A stretch of DNA of 64,000 bases from Campylobacter upsaliensis (GTDB lineage: Bacteria; Campylobacterota; Campylobacteria; Campylobacterales; Campylobacteraceae). Of this stretch, positions 49,508-58,562 are shown in pieces. Each line of letters starts with the position of its first letter. The first letter of the stretch is position 1. The position numbers were made by a program, and so were the translations under genes. The DNA is taken from assembly GCF_900637395.1 (NCBI RefSeq), contig NZ_LR134372.1, forward strand, positions 310,001 through 374,000. The letters are read 5' to 3'. Below the pieces are notes generated by a model that was not told the origin of the DNA, did not search any database, and saw only the letters and a program-made list of their open reading frames with translations.

Positions 49508-51320
49508 GATAGCCATTATCATTTAAAAAAAGATAAAGCTCTCCTAAAATGTGCTTTTTTTGCTTTTCATCAACGAGCGAAGATTCGCTAATACGCTCAT
49601 TTAAAATATCCATAATCGCGTGAATATCATAGTCTATATCCTCTAAAATATCGAGTATAGATTGTGCTTCGATAATGTCTTTTAAAACATAGCCATTTTC
49701 ATCTATATAAACGCTAGCTTCAGTTGGGTGAGTGAAAAGATTATGCTTCATACCAAGCACTTCCTGATAAGCCCCCATAAGAAAAAAGCCTAAAAAATAG
49801 TTCTCCTTTTCCACATCGACATCGTGCAAAAGTAAAGGATTGTCTTTAGAATAAGAAATTTCACCATCGCTATCACAAGTGATATCCCAAATACTCGCAC
49901 TTCTTGTAGGCTTTTCATCGAGTCTGTCAAGAGGCATAATGGGGAAATTTTGCTCCAAACCCCAAAAATCGGGCATACTTTGAAAGAGAGAAAAATTTAC
50001 CAAATAGCGTTCTTGCACTTCATTTTGTATAGCGATTAAATCCGCACTTGGCTTATCTTTAAGCAGTAAAATTGCCTTTTTGCTAATGAGTTGAGTTAAA
50101 ATTTCGGCATTTGAGCGGTCTTTTAAATCCACATAGCCTAAATCAAAAAGCGTCAAAATGCTTTCAAGATGGTCAATGCTATCGTGAAGATATTCAAGGG
50201 CGTTGGAGGGCTTTATGTTTTGATAAAGATCGTAAAGCTCATCGATGAGTTTAGGATTTTGCTTTTTTAAAACAAGCTTATTTTCGGCATATTCTTGAGA
50301 AAAAAGCTCTAAAACAGGAGCGATTAAAATGGCGTGCGAGGCAGCGACAAAACGCCCACTTTCTATGAAAATATCAGGCTCAATATCACTTTTTTGCTCA
50401 GCGATATTTTTAAGGATAAAAACCACATCATTAGCATATTCTCTTAAAGTGTAATTTCTACTTTTTTCGTCTTTAAACTGCGAATACTCCACCGCCAAGC
50501 CCCCGCCTAAATTAATAGCTTTTAAATTTTTAGCCCCCATTTTTCTAAGTTCAGTATAGATATTTCCTGCTTCATTTAAGGCTTTTTTAAGCGGGTGAAT
50601 TTCGTTAATTTGTGAGCCTAGATGAAAATGAATCATCGTAAATTGCTCTATAAGCTTGTTTTCTTTAAGCAAATTTACAGCTTCAATCAGTTCGGTTGAG
50701 GTTAGTCCAAATTTAGAATGAATTCCCCCACTTTTCGCCCAAATTCCTACTCCAGCCGAGTGCAAACGCACCCTAAGTCCTATATTTGGTTTAGGTTTAA
50801 AACGCTCTTTAGCGATGTCGATAATGGCTTCAAGCTCATTAAGCCCTTCTATGGTTAAGGTGATATTATGTCCCATTTCAGCGGCGATGAAGCCTATGTT
50901 GATTAATTCTCTATCTTTAAAGCCATTAACGGTAATGGGAGAGTTTTCATTATTATAAGCCATAGCGAGTAAAAGTTCTGCCTTTGAGCCTGCTTCAAGT
51001 CCGTAATTATAATCTTTGCCAAGCTTGACAAGGTTTTTTACAAAGCCTGGATATTGATTGACTTTTAAAGGATAAACGGCGTTAAAACCGCCCTTATAAT
51101 CAAATTCCTTACGCGCCTTAGTAAAACTACCATAAATATTTTCGATTTGTTTTTGGATAAGGTGTGGAAAACGAAGCAGTAAAGGACCTCTATATCCGTC
51201 ATTGCGTAGTTCTTTGATCATATCGATAATGGCGGGTTTTTTGCCAGAATTGACACAAACTTTGCCATTTTTAATAATGAAATTATCATCTCCCCAAATG
51301 TCTATACCATAGCTATTCAT
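49488..51320 (-). CDS. speA: Biosynthetic arginine decarboxylase
   Basis: PLP-dependent decarboxylase of 610 residues (fold type III) that makes agmatine from arginine. The PLP Lys is in AVYPLKVNQYPG. GLEAGSKAELL, HFHLGSQI and NLGGGLAVEY are further barrel motifs. Last gene of the coaD-tmk-hisS-speA operon, matching C. jejuni Cj0767c-Cj0764c. Confidence 0.94.
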   Translation of the reverse strand: MNSYGIDIWGDDNFIIKNGKVCVNSGKKPAIIDMIKELRNDGYRGPLLLRFPHLIQKQIENIYGSFTKARKEFDYKGGFNAVYPLKVNQYPGFVKNLVKLGKDYNYGLEAGSKAELLLAMAYNNENSPITVNGFKDRELINIGFIAAEMGHNITLTIEGLNELEAIIDIAKERFKPKPNIGLRVRLHSAGVGIWAKSGGIHSKFGLTSTELIEAVNLLKENKLIEQFTMIHFHLGSQINEIHPLKKALNEAGNIYTELRKMGAKNLKAINLGGGLAVEYSQFKDEKSRNYTLREYANDVVFILKNIAEQKSDIEPDIFIESGRFVAASHAILIAPVLELFSQEYAENKLVLKKQNPKLIDELYDLYQNIKPSNALEYLHDSIDHLESILTLFDLGYVDLKDRSNAEILTQLISKKAILLLKDKPSADLIAIQNEVQERYLVNFSLFQSMPDFWGLEQNFPIMPLDRLDEKPTRSASIWDITCDSDGEISYSKDNPLLLHDVDVEKENYFLGFFLMGAYQEVLGMKHNLFTHPTEASVYIDENGYVLKDIIEAQSILDILEDIDYDIHAIMDILNERISESSLVDEKQKKHILGELYLFLNDNGYLKSIGV

Positions 51321-52543
51321 AAATGCTGCTCCAAAGTTGAGATTAAAATTTGCTTTTCTTCTTTTGTGTTTAAATTTTTATAAAATAAGCTTTGATTTTT
51401 TGCTTCATTTTCACCCATACATAAAAAGATTTCAGTCTCCATAGTATCGGCACTTGCTAGATGTTTTGCAAGTTTTTTTGCTTCGTAAGATAAAAATACT
51501 TTTTTGTTTTTTCTTAATTTTGTAGCGATTTGCATTAGATGTGGCATATAAGCTTCATCTAAGGCACAAAGATAAATTCCCTTACGCTCCTCATTTTCTT
51601 CTTTTTGCTCCAAAATCGCAATAAGCCTTTCAATGCCAAGCGCAAAGCCTACGCCATAGCCATTTTTACCACCTAAATATTCAATGAGTCTATCATATCT
51701 TCCTCCCCCAGCGATAGCCGCTTTAGCACCTATTTCATCGCTAATAAACTCAAATGCCGTTTGAGAATAATAATCAAGCCCCCTCACAAGCTTATCGTCA
51801 AGCTCAAATTCCACGCCATTTTCTTTTAGGCAAGTTTGTAAAAGTGTGAAATTTTTCTCACAAGAGGGGCAAAGTCTTTGACTAAGCAAAGGCGCGTTTT
51901 GAAGCAGACTTTGACAATGCTCATTTTTGCAGTCTAAAACGCGTATGGGATTAAGCGTTTGACGCCGCAAACAATCTTCACAAAAGCCATTTTGAGTTTT
52001 TAAAAATTCTATTAAGGTTTTTTTATAAGACTCTAAGCACTCAAAACAGCCCAAAGAATTAATAATAAGTTTAAATTTAATGTCAAGGCGTGTGAAAATT
52101 TCTACTAGCATTAAAATAAGAGAAGCATCTTCATAGATGCTTTTAGTGCCAAAACTCTCTACGCCAAATTGATGAAATTCTCTCAAACGCCCTTTTTGCG
52201 GTCTTTCGTAGCGAAACATTGAGCCGTGGTAAAACCATCGCTTCACACTTCCACTTTTATCCATTTTATGCTCGATGTAAGAACGCACCACACCAGCCGT
52301 GCCTTCAGGTCTTAAACAGACTTCATTGCCGCCCTTATCGATAAATTCATACATCTCTTTACCGACTATGTCAGAGCTTTCTCCCACACTTCTTTTAAAA
52401 AGTTTGCTAAGTTCTAAATGTGGAGTGTTGATGAAGCTAAAGCCGTAGTTTTGGGCGACTTCTTCGCAAATTTTTATGATTTTAGTATAATAAAAGGCTT
52501 GTTTGCCTTCCACATCTTTCATACCCTTTAAAGCGTTAATCAT
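51317..52543 (-). CDS. hisS: Histidyl-tRNA synthetase
   Basis: Class II synthetase, 408 residues. Motif 2 appears as WFYHGSMFRYERPQKGRLREFHQFG. LVRGLDYYSQTAFEF and GGGRYDRLIEYLGG are the two histidine-specific signatures. A four-Cys cluster in the middle (CEDCLRR..., CPSCEKN) may bind zinc. It overlaps tmk by eight bases. Confidence 0.96.
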   Translation of the reverse strand: MINALKGMKDVEGKQAFYYTKIIKICEEVAQNYGFSFINTPHLELSKLFKRSVGESSDIVGKEMYEFIDKGGNEVCLRPEGTAGVVRSYIEHKMDKSGSVKRWFYHGSMFRYERPQKGRLREFHQFGVESFGTKSIYEDASLILMLVEIFTRLDIKFKLIINSLGCFECLESYKKTLIEFLKTQNGFCEDCLRRQTLNPIRVLDCKNEHCQSLLQNAPLLSQRLCPSCEKNFTLLQTCLKENGVEFELDDKLVRGLDYYSQTAFEFISDEIGAKAAIAGGGRYDRLIEYLGGKNGYGVGFALGIERLIAILEQKEENEERKGIYLCALDEAYMPHLMQIATKLRKNKKVFLSYEAKKLAKHLASADTMETEIFLCMGENEAKNQSLFYKNLNTKEEKQILISTLEQHL

Positions 52544-53117
52544 TAATGAATTCCTTTATCTTTTCGTGTAAATTTTCTATACTATCTTTCGCATCTAACT
52601 CTAAAATTTTAAGATCAATTTTAAATTTTAAGAAATTTAAAACCTTTTCCATTTTTTCTTGCACATTTATAAAATACGCAACTCCTCGTTTTTCTATATC
52701 GTCTAAATTTTTTTGCTCCATTCTTTCTTTGAGTAAGCTCTCATCACCTCTTAGAAAAATGGCTTTTTGTGGGAAAAAGCCATTAAGGGCAAAGTCATTT
52801 AAGGTAAATAAAATATCAAGGTCAAAATTTTTAGCATAAGCCATACCTGAAATTATGCTTCTATCACTGATGATAAGCTTTTGCTCGTTTTCTCTTAAAA
52901 TTTCTTCATAATGTTGATTTCTATCGGCTAAAAAGAGTAAAAGCTCTGCTTTTGATGAGATAGGGTAGGGTCTATTAAGCAAAAGTTCTCTTAAATACTC
53001 TCCCAGCTTAGTCGCACCAGGCTCACTTGTGAAAATGGCATCTTTGTAAATAGGCTTTAAAAGCTCTATTTGTGTGCTTTTTCCTACGCAATCAATTCCC
53101 TCTAAAACTACATACAC
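52536..53117 (-). CDS. tmk: Thymidylate kinase
   Basis: Phosphorylates dTMP, 193 residues. The P-loop is [28 protein letters not shown] and the [11 protein letters not shown] block form the nucleotide and substrate site. Start and stop overlap coaD and hisS. Confidence 0.95.
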   Translation of the reverse strand: MYVVLEGIDCVGKSTQIELLKPIYKDAIFTSEPGATKLGEYLRELLLNRPYPISSKAELLLFLADRNQHYEEILRENEQKLIISDRSIISGMAYAKNFDLDILFTLNDFALNGFFPQKAIFLRGDESLLKERMEQKNLDDIEKRGVAYFINVQEKMEKVLNFLKFKIDLKILELDAKDSIENLHEKIKEFIND

Positions 53118-53584
53118 GAGCTATCCTTTAAAAAGGGTAAAATTTCTTTTGGCACTAAAGAGCTGACATCGCCTCCGTGTGCTGCTATGGAGCGGACTAT
53201 GGAGCTTGAGATGAAGGCATTTTTTAAATTTGGCATTAGATAAACCGTTTCAAATTCACTCCATAAAGTGTTATTTGCATAGCCTATTTGAAGCTCATAT
53301 TCAAAATCACTCACCGCTCTAAGTCCTCTAATAACCGTTTTTATCTCAAGCTCCTTAGCTAAATCCACAAGCAAATTAGTAAAGGTAACAATCTCTACAT
53401 TTTTTAAATTTTGTGTCGCAAGTAGGGCTAAATCTTTGCGTTTTTCTAAACTAAAACAAGGGTTTTTATGCTCACTTTGTGCTATGGCAACAACCACTTT
53501 GTCAAAGATTTTAAGCGCTCTTTTAATCACATCTAAATGCCCATTTGTGATGGGGTCAAAGCTGCCCGGATATAAACAAGTCAT
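53108..53584 (-). CDS. coaD: Phosphopantetheine adenylyltransferase
   Basis: Penultimate step of coenzyme A synthesis, 158 residues. [17 protein letters not shown] is the HxGH-type nucleotide site and [18 protein letters not shown] the C-terminal one. GAGGAGAG precedes the ATG. It heads the coaD-tmk-hisS-speA operon. Confidence 0.97.
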   Translation of the reverse strand: MTCLYPGSFDPITNGHLDVIKRALKIFDKVVVAIAQSEHKNPCFSLEKRKDLALLATQNLKNVEIVTFTNLLVDLAKELEIKTVIRGLRAVSDFEYELQIGYANNTLWSEFETVYLMPNLKNAFISSSIVRSIAAHGGDVSSLVPKEILPFLKDSSCM

Positions 53585-53608
53585 CGACTCTCCTCATAAA
53601 AATGTGTT

Positions 53609-53614
53609 ATTTTA
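53609..53614 (-). promoter_or_regulatory. Candidate -10 box of the coaD operon
   Basis: Reverse-strand TAAAAT about 25 bases before the coaD ATG. Confidence 0.4.
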
Positions 53615-53664
53615 CTTAAATAAAATTAATTGGAATTTGATTTATTGTATAGTTTATGTTAAGA

Positions 53665-54618
53665 CTAGGTTAGCTGGTCGATGATTTTTAGACTTTCATA
53701 GTGTGCTTTTAAGTCCTCATTTAAATCTTTGCTTAAATTGTCTAAATCCTTTTGTTTTAGCTGCTCGTATTCCTCTGGGTATTGTTCTTTAAGCTTTAAA
53801 AGCTCACTCATATTTAAGGCACTTAGTCCTTGCTCTAACGCTTTATTTTTGATATTAGTTGCGTCATTTTTCTCCTCTGCCTCATCGCTTGCATTTTCTA
53901 TCTCTTTGCTTTTTCTTTTTAATTTTTCTAAAATTTCTTTACTTATGGAGCTTGGATTATCAAATATAATTTTAGCCTTAGCGATAACTCTTTCTTTTGA
54001 GCCTTCAAGCTCCAAAATGCTTATTTTTTTGTCCGCATTTTTATCAAAGGCAAGAAAGGCATTTAAAGCCTCGTCCAAGCTTCTTTCTTTATCATCATTT
54101 GCCAAAATTTTACCCCCACCACCTTGTAGGTAAAGTTGTCTTACAACATCATTTGGACCACCTTTATAAACATTTGGCGTGTAGATTACTTCACTATTAT
54201 AAAGGTAAAGATTTTCGTTTTCTCTTCCTTGTATCAAGCCATTTTTATCTGCATCGGCTTTGAGATAATTTAAATCATAAGCCGCATTTTTAAACCACCC
54301 AGCGATGAAATTTTGCGCTTCTCCGTTAAGCCTTATCGCTCCATCTTCTCGTAAAAAATAATTATCTTTTTGATTAAAATGTTTTATAATTCTTGCAAAA
54401 TTACTTTTTGTGAGATTTAAGCTGACAAATTTAGAGCTTTCCTCATCTTGGAAAATCACCCTCACGCCCTCACTACGATTTAAAACGCTTAAAAAATCTT
54501 CTTGCTTAAGTTGCTCTTCTTTTAAGCTTTGAAAATCTTTAGCCTTTATACTCGCTCTTTTAGAATAGGTAAAACCATCATTTAAACCGATAATTTGGAC
54601 ATCTTGGGCGATTTTCAT
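53665..54618 (-). CDS. EF-hand-like protein of unknown function
   Basis: A protein of 317 residues without a signal peptide. Two calcium-binding-like loops are visible: DADKNGLIQGRE (about 122-133) and DKNADKKISILE (about 193-204), both with D-x-D/N-x-N/D spacing and a terminal Glu. The last about 90 residues are helical and Glu/Lys-rich with a long run of heptad-like sequence. AAAGGA precedes the ATG. It follows the small secreted peptide gene by 13 bases, so the two are probably co-transcribed. It lies between core coaD and a mobile element and may itself be accessory. Confidence 0.7.
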   Translation of the reverse strand: MKIAQDVQIIGLNDGFTYSKRASIKAKDFQSLKEEQLKQEDFLSVLNRSEGVRVIFQDEESSKFVSLNLTKSNFARIIKHFNQKDNYFLREDGAIRLNGEAQNFIAGWFKNAAYDLNYLKADADKNGLIQGRENENLYLYNSEVIYTPNVYKGGPNDVVRQLYLQGGGGKILANDDKERSLDEALNAFLAFDKNADKKISILELEGSKERVIAKAKIIFDNPSSISKEILEKLKRKSKEIENASDEAEEKNDATNIKNKALEQGLSALNMSELLKLKEQYPEEYEQLKQKDLDNLSKDLNEDLKAHYESLKIIDQLT

Positions 54619-54631
54619 TATTTATCCTTTA

Positions 54632-54847
54632 CTATCTTGGTTTATATTGCATAGCTGATAAACGGCACATACTTGCTTGATAGTAAGGCAATCTATCGCA
54701 GTATCTTAATTTATTGTAATAAATATACCACTGCTCCGCATAAATGCTGGAACTTGATTTTGATTTACTTAAATCATAAGCAGAATTTGCTAAAGCAACA
54801 CCTGAAAAGAACACACCGAGCAACATAATAAAAAATAATTTTTTCAT
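54632..54847 (-). CDS. Small secreted protein with two cysteines
   Basis: A protein of 71 residues. A clear Sec signal (MKKLFFIMLLGVFFSGVALA) leaves a mature peptide of about 51 residues, Ser/Tyr-rich, with two Cys (LRYCDRLPYY and ASMCRLSAM) that could form a disulfide. AAAGG lies before the ATG. No family recognised. It is the first gene of a pair with the EF-hand protein. Confidence 0.72.
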   Translation of the reverse strand: MKKLFFIMLLGVFFSGVALANSAYDLSKSKSSSSIYAEQWYIYYNKLRYCDRLPYYQASMCRLSAMQYKPR

Positions 54848-54882
54848 TATTTACCTTTCAAATTGAGATATTTACATTTAAG

Positions 54883-54888
54883 ATTCTA
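54883..54888 (-). promoter_or_regulatory. Candidate extended -10 box of the small secreted protein gene
   Basis: Reverse strand reads TTTTGCTAGAAT, a TG-n-TAGAAT extended -10, about 36 bases before ATG 54847. Confidence 0.55.
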
Positions 54889-55170
54889 GCAAAATAAATA
54901 TAAAAAATTTAAAAAAACAATTTTTTTGATAAAAAATCAAAAGCATTTGTTACTTTTAGGAATTTTTTTATTCTTTTTATGATTAATCATTAATTTTATC
55001 GCTTAAAATAACAGCGTTTATTTGCGATTTGTGTTTAAAGTTTTAAAAGAGAGGGCTTATGCTTTAGATTGAAATTTGACAAAATTTTATAAATGCTTCA
55101 AATGATTTCTTAGGCTATAAAAGAGCTATGAAGGTATCTAAAAAAGAATTAACAAGTCCGCAATGAGCTA

Positions 55171-55191
55171 CTTTCCCCCTGCCAGTAAGGC
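55171..55191 (-). repeat. 21-bp inverted repeat, left copy
   Basis: Exact reverse complement of 61086-61106 (core GGCAGGGGG on the reverse strand). It lies just beyond the helicase gene and points away from the proposed origin. Confidence 0.85.
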
Positions 55192-55244
55192 GGTTAAGCG
55201 ATAAACCAAGCCCCCACGCCTTTTAAATTCTAAAACCAAGCCCT

Positions 55245-56432
55245 TTAAAATGGCTCATCACTCTCTAAATTTAGCGTTTTTTGAATTTCTTTAAAATCCA
55301 CTTGCACCATTTTTTTACCCTCATCATATAGGCTATAAAAGCTTTGATTATTTTGCTTAAAGCCCACTTCCTCGACAAAGTGCTTTCCTGTTTGCTTGTT
55401 TTTTTGCATGATGAATTTGCGTTTTGAGGGGTGAAAAGCCTTATTTTTATGGCTTAGGTCGTGTTTGTCGCATTCTACCTTCTCAAGCCGCATGATGATA
55501 CTTGCCTCATGCGATGCTCTTTTAGAGCCAAGAGGATTTTCCGTATCACTTTTAGAGGTTTGCACGACCATTAAGATTAAAATGTCAAGCTTATGACAAA
55601 GCTTAGCTAAAACGCTAAATTTCATCGTTTCCCTTTCTTCAGGGTTGTTTCCTTCATTATTATTTTCTACCCTCATTTGGCTATCGATGAAAAAGACTTT
55701 TACGCCCTTTTTGGCTAAAATTCTTATATTATTTTCCATTTCAAAGATATTATAACCATCATTTAAAATAATCAAATTTTCCTTATTAAAATGCGTGTTA
55801 TTTTGCCTTTTTTTGATGTAGTCCCATATGGTAAATTCAAAGCAGAAAAAGGCGACTTTATGCAAACGGGAGATATTTTCTATCACTTGGAGGCAAAGGC
55901 TAGTTTTACCCATTTCAGGATCTCCGCTAATTAGTACAAGCTGTGCCATTTCAAAGCCTCCGTCTAAAGCGTGGTCTAAAAAGCTCACTCCGCTTTTTAT
56001 CTGCTCGTTTGCCTCTCTTTGATTGTATTTATTCTCCCACTCTAAAAAGCTTAAAAAAGAGCTTGTATAAAGCTCACTAAAATCACTTTGCAAATTCTCT
56101 AAATTTAAAAGCGTTTTTTCGCTACTTGCCTTTAGCAAAAGCCTTGCTAAACTCTCTTGCTCTCTTAGCATAAAGGACTTTTTAAGAGGCTTTTCGTATT
56201 CTAAAAAGTCAAGCTCAGGTACGGCGCTTGCGATTTTTATATACTCCTCACTTTTAAGCTCCATTTCGCTTAATTCTGCTTCAAAAGCGGCTAGGCTGAT
56301 TTTCTCTAACTTATAGATTTTAGAAAGGAAATTTTGATAACTTGGCTCAAATATTTTTTTATGAAAAGCGTTTTCAAATTCACTTAATTTCTGCGGGAAT
56401 TCAAGTAAAGATCTTATCACTATGCTTTGCAT
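55245..56432 (-). CDS. DnaB-like replicative helicase ATPase
   Basis: A protein of 395 residues. The N-terminal about 140 residues are helical and fit a DnaB-like primase-interaction domain. A RecA-type core follows with Walker A SGDPEMGKTS near residue 170, Walker B VFFIDSQM, and the sensor-like VVQTSKSD. The segment KQTGKHFVEEVGF matches the DnaB C-terminus. It is shorter than host DnaB (about 460). Its start overlaps the preceding gene (TAATG); last gene of the leftward operon. Probably unwinds element DNA together with the element primase. Confidence 0.82.
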   Translation of the reverse strand: MQSIVIRSLLEFPQKLSEFENAFHKKIFEPSYQNFLSKIYKLEKISLAAFEAELSEMELKSEEYIKIASAVPELDFLEYEKPLKKSFMLREQESLARLLLKASSEKTLLNLENLQSDFSELYTSSFLSFLEWENKYNQREANEQIKSGVSFLDHALDGGFEMAQLVLISGDPEMGKTSLCLQVIENISRLHKVAFFCFEFTIWDYIKKRQNNTHFNKENLIILNDGYNIFEMENNIRILAKKGVKVFFIDSQMRVENNNEGNNPEERETMKFSVLAKLCHKLDILILMVVQTSKSDTENPLGSKRASHEASIIMRLEKVECDKHDLSHKNKAFHPSKRKFIMQKNKQTGKHFVEEVGFKQNNQSFYSLYDEGKKMVQVDFKEIQKTLNLESDEPF

Positions 56433-56767
56433 TATTTGCCTTTTTGTAAAGAATTATTTTTTAATTTTTCATAATAATAGCTTCTTAAAAGCTCCAAAGG
56501 GTCGTATTTATAGCGGTCGTTTTGACTTTTAAAATTAATCTTAGAATTTCTTGCAAGTCTTAAAGCCTCCTCGTTTAAAAGCTCATCATACAGGGCATTT
56601 AAGCTCTTTAGATTAATCACTCTTTCGCCCAAAGCTCTTTGAAAAAGTGCTTTGATAAAGCTCTCATTTAAACGCATGACAAATTCACACAAAAGCCTTT
56701 TTTCCACGCTGTTAAGATAGCTTACATTATCAATAATGTATTCTAAAAACTCTTTTTTATTCATCAT
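56432..56767 (-). CDS. Hypothetical protein of the element operon
   Basis: About 111 helical residues, Leu/Asn/Lys-rich, starting MMNKKEFLEYII. A TTG at 56776 is in frame upstream, but the ATG pair at 56767/56764 overlaps the previous stop. No domain recognised. Placed directly before the helicase and coupled to it, so a helicase-loader or replication accessory role is possible but unproven. Confidence 0.62.
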   Translation of the reverse strand: MMNKKEFLEYIIDNVSYLNSVEKRLLCEFVMRLNESFIKALFQRALGERVINLKSLNALYDELLNEEALRLARNSKINFKSQNDRYKYDPLELLRSYYYEKLKNNSLQKGK

Positions 56768-56963
56768 CACGCCCAAAAAAGAAAATATTTTGCGATTTAT
56801 ACTGCTCTAAAAAGTCCAGTAAAGACTTAGTTAAATAGGCATTTTTGGTCAGTTTCATCTTTTTGCTTTGCCTTGCAATTTGCAAATTTGTGCTTGTTTT
56901 TAGCATAAATCTTTGTCTTTTTTTTGATTTTGTTTGCTCTTTTAAAATTCCTGTTTCTTGCAT
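56757..56963 (-). CDS. Small basic ribbon-helix-helix-like protein
   Basis: A protein of 68 residues; reverse-strand AAAGGAG eight bases before the ATG is a strong binding site. Residues about 17-55 (RQRFMLKTS...KMKLTKNAYLTKSLLDFLEQY) suggest a strand followed by two helices, as in RHH regulators. It overlaps the previous RHH-like gene by 137 bases in another frame. Confidence 0.55.
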   Translation of the reverse strand: MQETGILKEQTKSKKRQRFMLKTSTNLQIARQSKKMKLTKNAYLTKSLLDFLEQYKSQNIFFFGRDDE

Positions 56964-57123
56964 AATTTAAGCTCCTTTCTACCATTATGCTAAGGCTGAT
57001 GTTTTCAAATTGTGCGATTTCTTTTAAAAGCTTTAAAAGCCGTCTTTCTAGGTAAAAAGTCGTGCTTCTTTGCTTAGGTTTTTTACTTGTTTTATAATGG
57101 CTAGATCTATTAAGACTTCTCAT
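56827..57123 (-). CDS. Ribbon-helix-helix-like DNA-binding protein
   Basis: A protein of 98 residues. Residues about 18-55 (QRSTTFYLERRLLKLLKEIA, then ISLSIMVERSL) have the strand-helix-helix pattern of RHH regulators. The C-terminal 40 residues are very Lys/Asn-rich and overlap the next gene. Its ATG overlaps the stop of the replication protein by four bases. Likely a copy-number or transcription regulator of the operon. Confidence 0.65.
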   Translation of the reverse strand: MRSLNRSSHYKTSKKPKQRSTTFYLERRLLKLLKEIAQFENISLSIMVERSLNYARNRNFKRANKIKKKTKIYAKNKHKFANCKAKQKDETDQKCLFN

Positions 57124-57998
57124 TTTACTGCCTCTAAGCTATCAAAATACGCCATTAAGCCGTCTTTTTCTTTTTGCCTTACACTTGCCTTGCTTTGTGA
57201 ATTTGTGCTTGTTTTAAAGGCAAATAGCCCTTGCCAACCTTGCTCTATGCTTTGATTGATGATGGCGATAATGTTTTGATTTGCTAGTTTAAAACCCTTG
57301 ATTTTTTTGAGTTGTCTTTCCTTACTCATTGCGTTAAATTGTCCTTTTGAAAGCCTTTTTTTATAAGCAAACCATTTATCGATTTCAATTTTTTCTCTTT
57401 CATCAAAACAAGAAAGGTCTAAAAGGCTATTTTTTGCTTTAAAGCCTTGTTGAAGGTTTAAAAAAATGGTGCGATTTGAAAAATTTTTCAATCGGTATAA
57501 GAATTTTTTATTGCTAAAAAATTCTTTATTATATATGTGCGAACTGAGTCCGTCCAGCGGTTTTTTGTCGCCCCTTTGCACTTCCTTATTTTCCATACTT
57601 TTAGCATTTGCATCCTTAACAAATCCGTCATTTTCCATACTTTCATTTTCATTAACGCTATTTTTAGGGCTTTCATTGCACTCATTTAGCTCTTTTTCCT
57701 CATCATCAAAAGAGTTAAAAATAATGGTAAAATTTTGCGTGTATTTTGCACTTTTTTCGTCTAATTCTTGTGCCTTTTCAAAAATCCCCACATCAATTAA
57801 TTCTCTTAAATATCTTTGAGTTGCCCTCACGCCTAAGCCTAAAAAATTTGCTAAATATTTTGTATTAAGCCGCCAATTTTCAGGCAAAGAAAGAATTTTA
57901 ATACACAAAAGTTTGGCTGTGTTACTTAAATGTGGATGGTTGATAAGCTCATTGCTAACCTGCGTGAAATTCCCTTTTAATTTTGCTTTAATTATCAT
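57120..57998 (-). CDS. Winged-helix replication initiator/organizer-like protein
   Basis: A protein of 292 residues. Residues about 1-90 form a winged helix like phage replisome organizers (LSNTAKLLCIKILSLP, then LANFLGLGVRATQRYLREL). A long acidic Asn/Glu linker follows. The C-terminus ends a helical unit with IINQSIEQGWQGLF, a motif typical of DnaD/phage O-type proteins that bind DNA and recruit helicase. It probably opens the element origin. Start and stop overlap neighbours by four bases. Confidence 0.72.
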   Translation of the reverse strand: MIIKAKLKGNFTQVSNELINHPHLSNTAKLLCIKILSLPENWRLNTKYLANFLGLGVRATQRYLRELIDVGIFEKAQELDEKSAKYTQNFTIIFNSFDDEEKELNECNESPKNSVNENESMENDGFVKDANAKSMENKEVQRGDKKPLDGLSSHIYNKEFFSNKKFLYRLKNFSNRTIFLNLQQGFKAKNSLLDLSCFDEREKIEIDKWFAYKKRLSKGQFNAMSKERQLKKIKGFKLANQNIIAIINQSIEQGWQGLFAFKTSTNSQSKASVRQKEKDGLMAYFDSLEAVK

Positions 57999-58276
57999 AT
58001 TCTTTCCTTTCTTGCTTTCATTTTAAGCGTATAAATGCTAGAGCTTTTAAGCTCATAAAGCTCTAGCGTGATGTTAAAATTCGCGCCTTTAAAGCAGTGC
58101 GGACATAAAGGCTCACACTCAAAACGCCCCTGGTTTAAAACCTTAGCTTTTTGCTTTTCATTAAGCTTTTCAAAAAGCGGCTTTGTCGCGTGAAAAAGGG
58201 GCGCATAAGCCCCACAAAAGCCGCATATAAATTTCTCGCTTCGCGGCATTTTAAATTTGTAAAAGATTTCTTGCAT
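57995..58276 (-). CDS. Zinc-ribbon protein, left-arm copy
   Basis: A protein of 93 residues with two CxxC knuckles, CGFC (about 18-21) and CPHC (about 58-61), 36 residues apart. A strong AAAGGAG precedes the ATG. The C-terminal half resembles the 88-residue right-arm protein at 61538: PLC-x2-C, then a strand-rich stretch and a terminal LK-x-KAR against FLKAR. Probably a zinc-binding regulator or adaptor; function unknown. Confidence 0.68.
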   Translation of the reverse strand: MQEIFYKFKMPRSEKFICGFCGAYAPLFHATKPLFEKLNEKQKAKVLNQGRFECEPLCPHCFKGANFNITLELYELKSSSIYTLKMKARKERI

Positions 58277-58562
58277 AGCGTTTCTCCTTTTCTATAAACT
58301 CAAATAGTAAAAGATAGCACCGCATAAAATGGCTTTTATCTTTTAAAATAAGAGGCGTTTTGCCCTTATGCTTTATCTTTATACTTATTTGCATAAGGCT
58401 TAATAACTGCTCTAAATTCTCAAAACTAAAGCCCTTAGTTTCCCTGTTTTTAAGATTTTGTAAAAAGTCCCTCACACACTTGCTATAACTCTGCTTCGTG
58501 CCGTCATAAAAACCTGCTAAAAGTTTCTTTTCCCAAATTCTGCTTAGGTAGTATTGTTTCAT
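58251..58562 (-). CDS. Hypothetical helical protein of the element operon
   Basis: A protein of 103 residues, basic and helical, starting MKQYYLSRIWEKKLLAGF. Its ATG directly follows the stop of the 59-residue gene. No known domain. It overlaps the zinc-ribbon gene by 26 bases. Confidence 0.62.
   Translation of the reverse strand: MKQYYLSRIWEKKLLAGFYDGTKQSYSKCVRDFLQNLKNRETKGFSFENLEQLLSLMQISIKIKHKGKTPLILKDKSHFMRCYLLLFEFIEKEKRYARNLLQI

Larger units (their letters stand above)
54848..55244. other. Gene-free stretch left of the mobile element
   Basis: No gene seen. It holds the promoter of the small secreted protein, an A/T-rich stem-loop at 54924-54942 (TTTTGAT/ATCAAAA), a 12-bp palindrome ATGATTAATCAT at 54979-54990, and one copy of the 21-bp inverted repeat at 55171-55191. 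The element boundary probably lies here, but no attachment core can be fixed because the other end is outside the window. Confidence 0.6.

Noticed and set aside
55155-55244. tRNA or attachment site in a tRNA at the left end of the element
   Set aside because: No cloverleaf, anticodon arm or TPsiC-like GTTCRA was found there.
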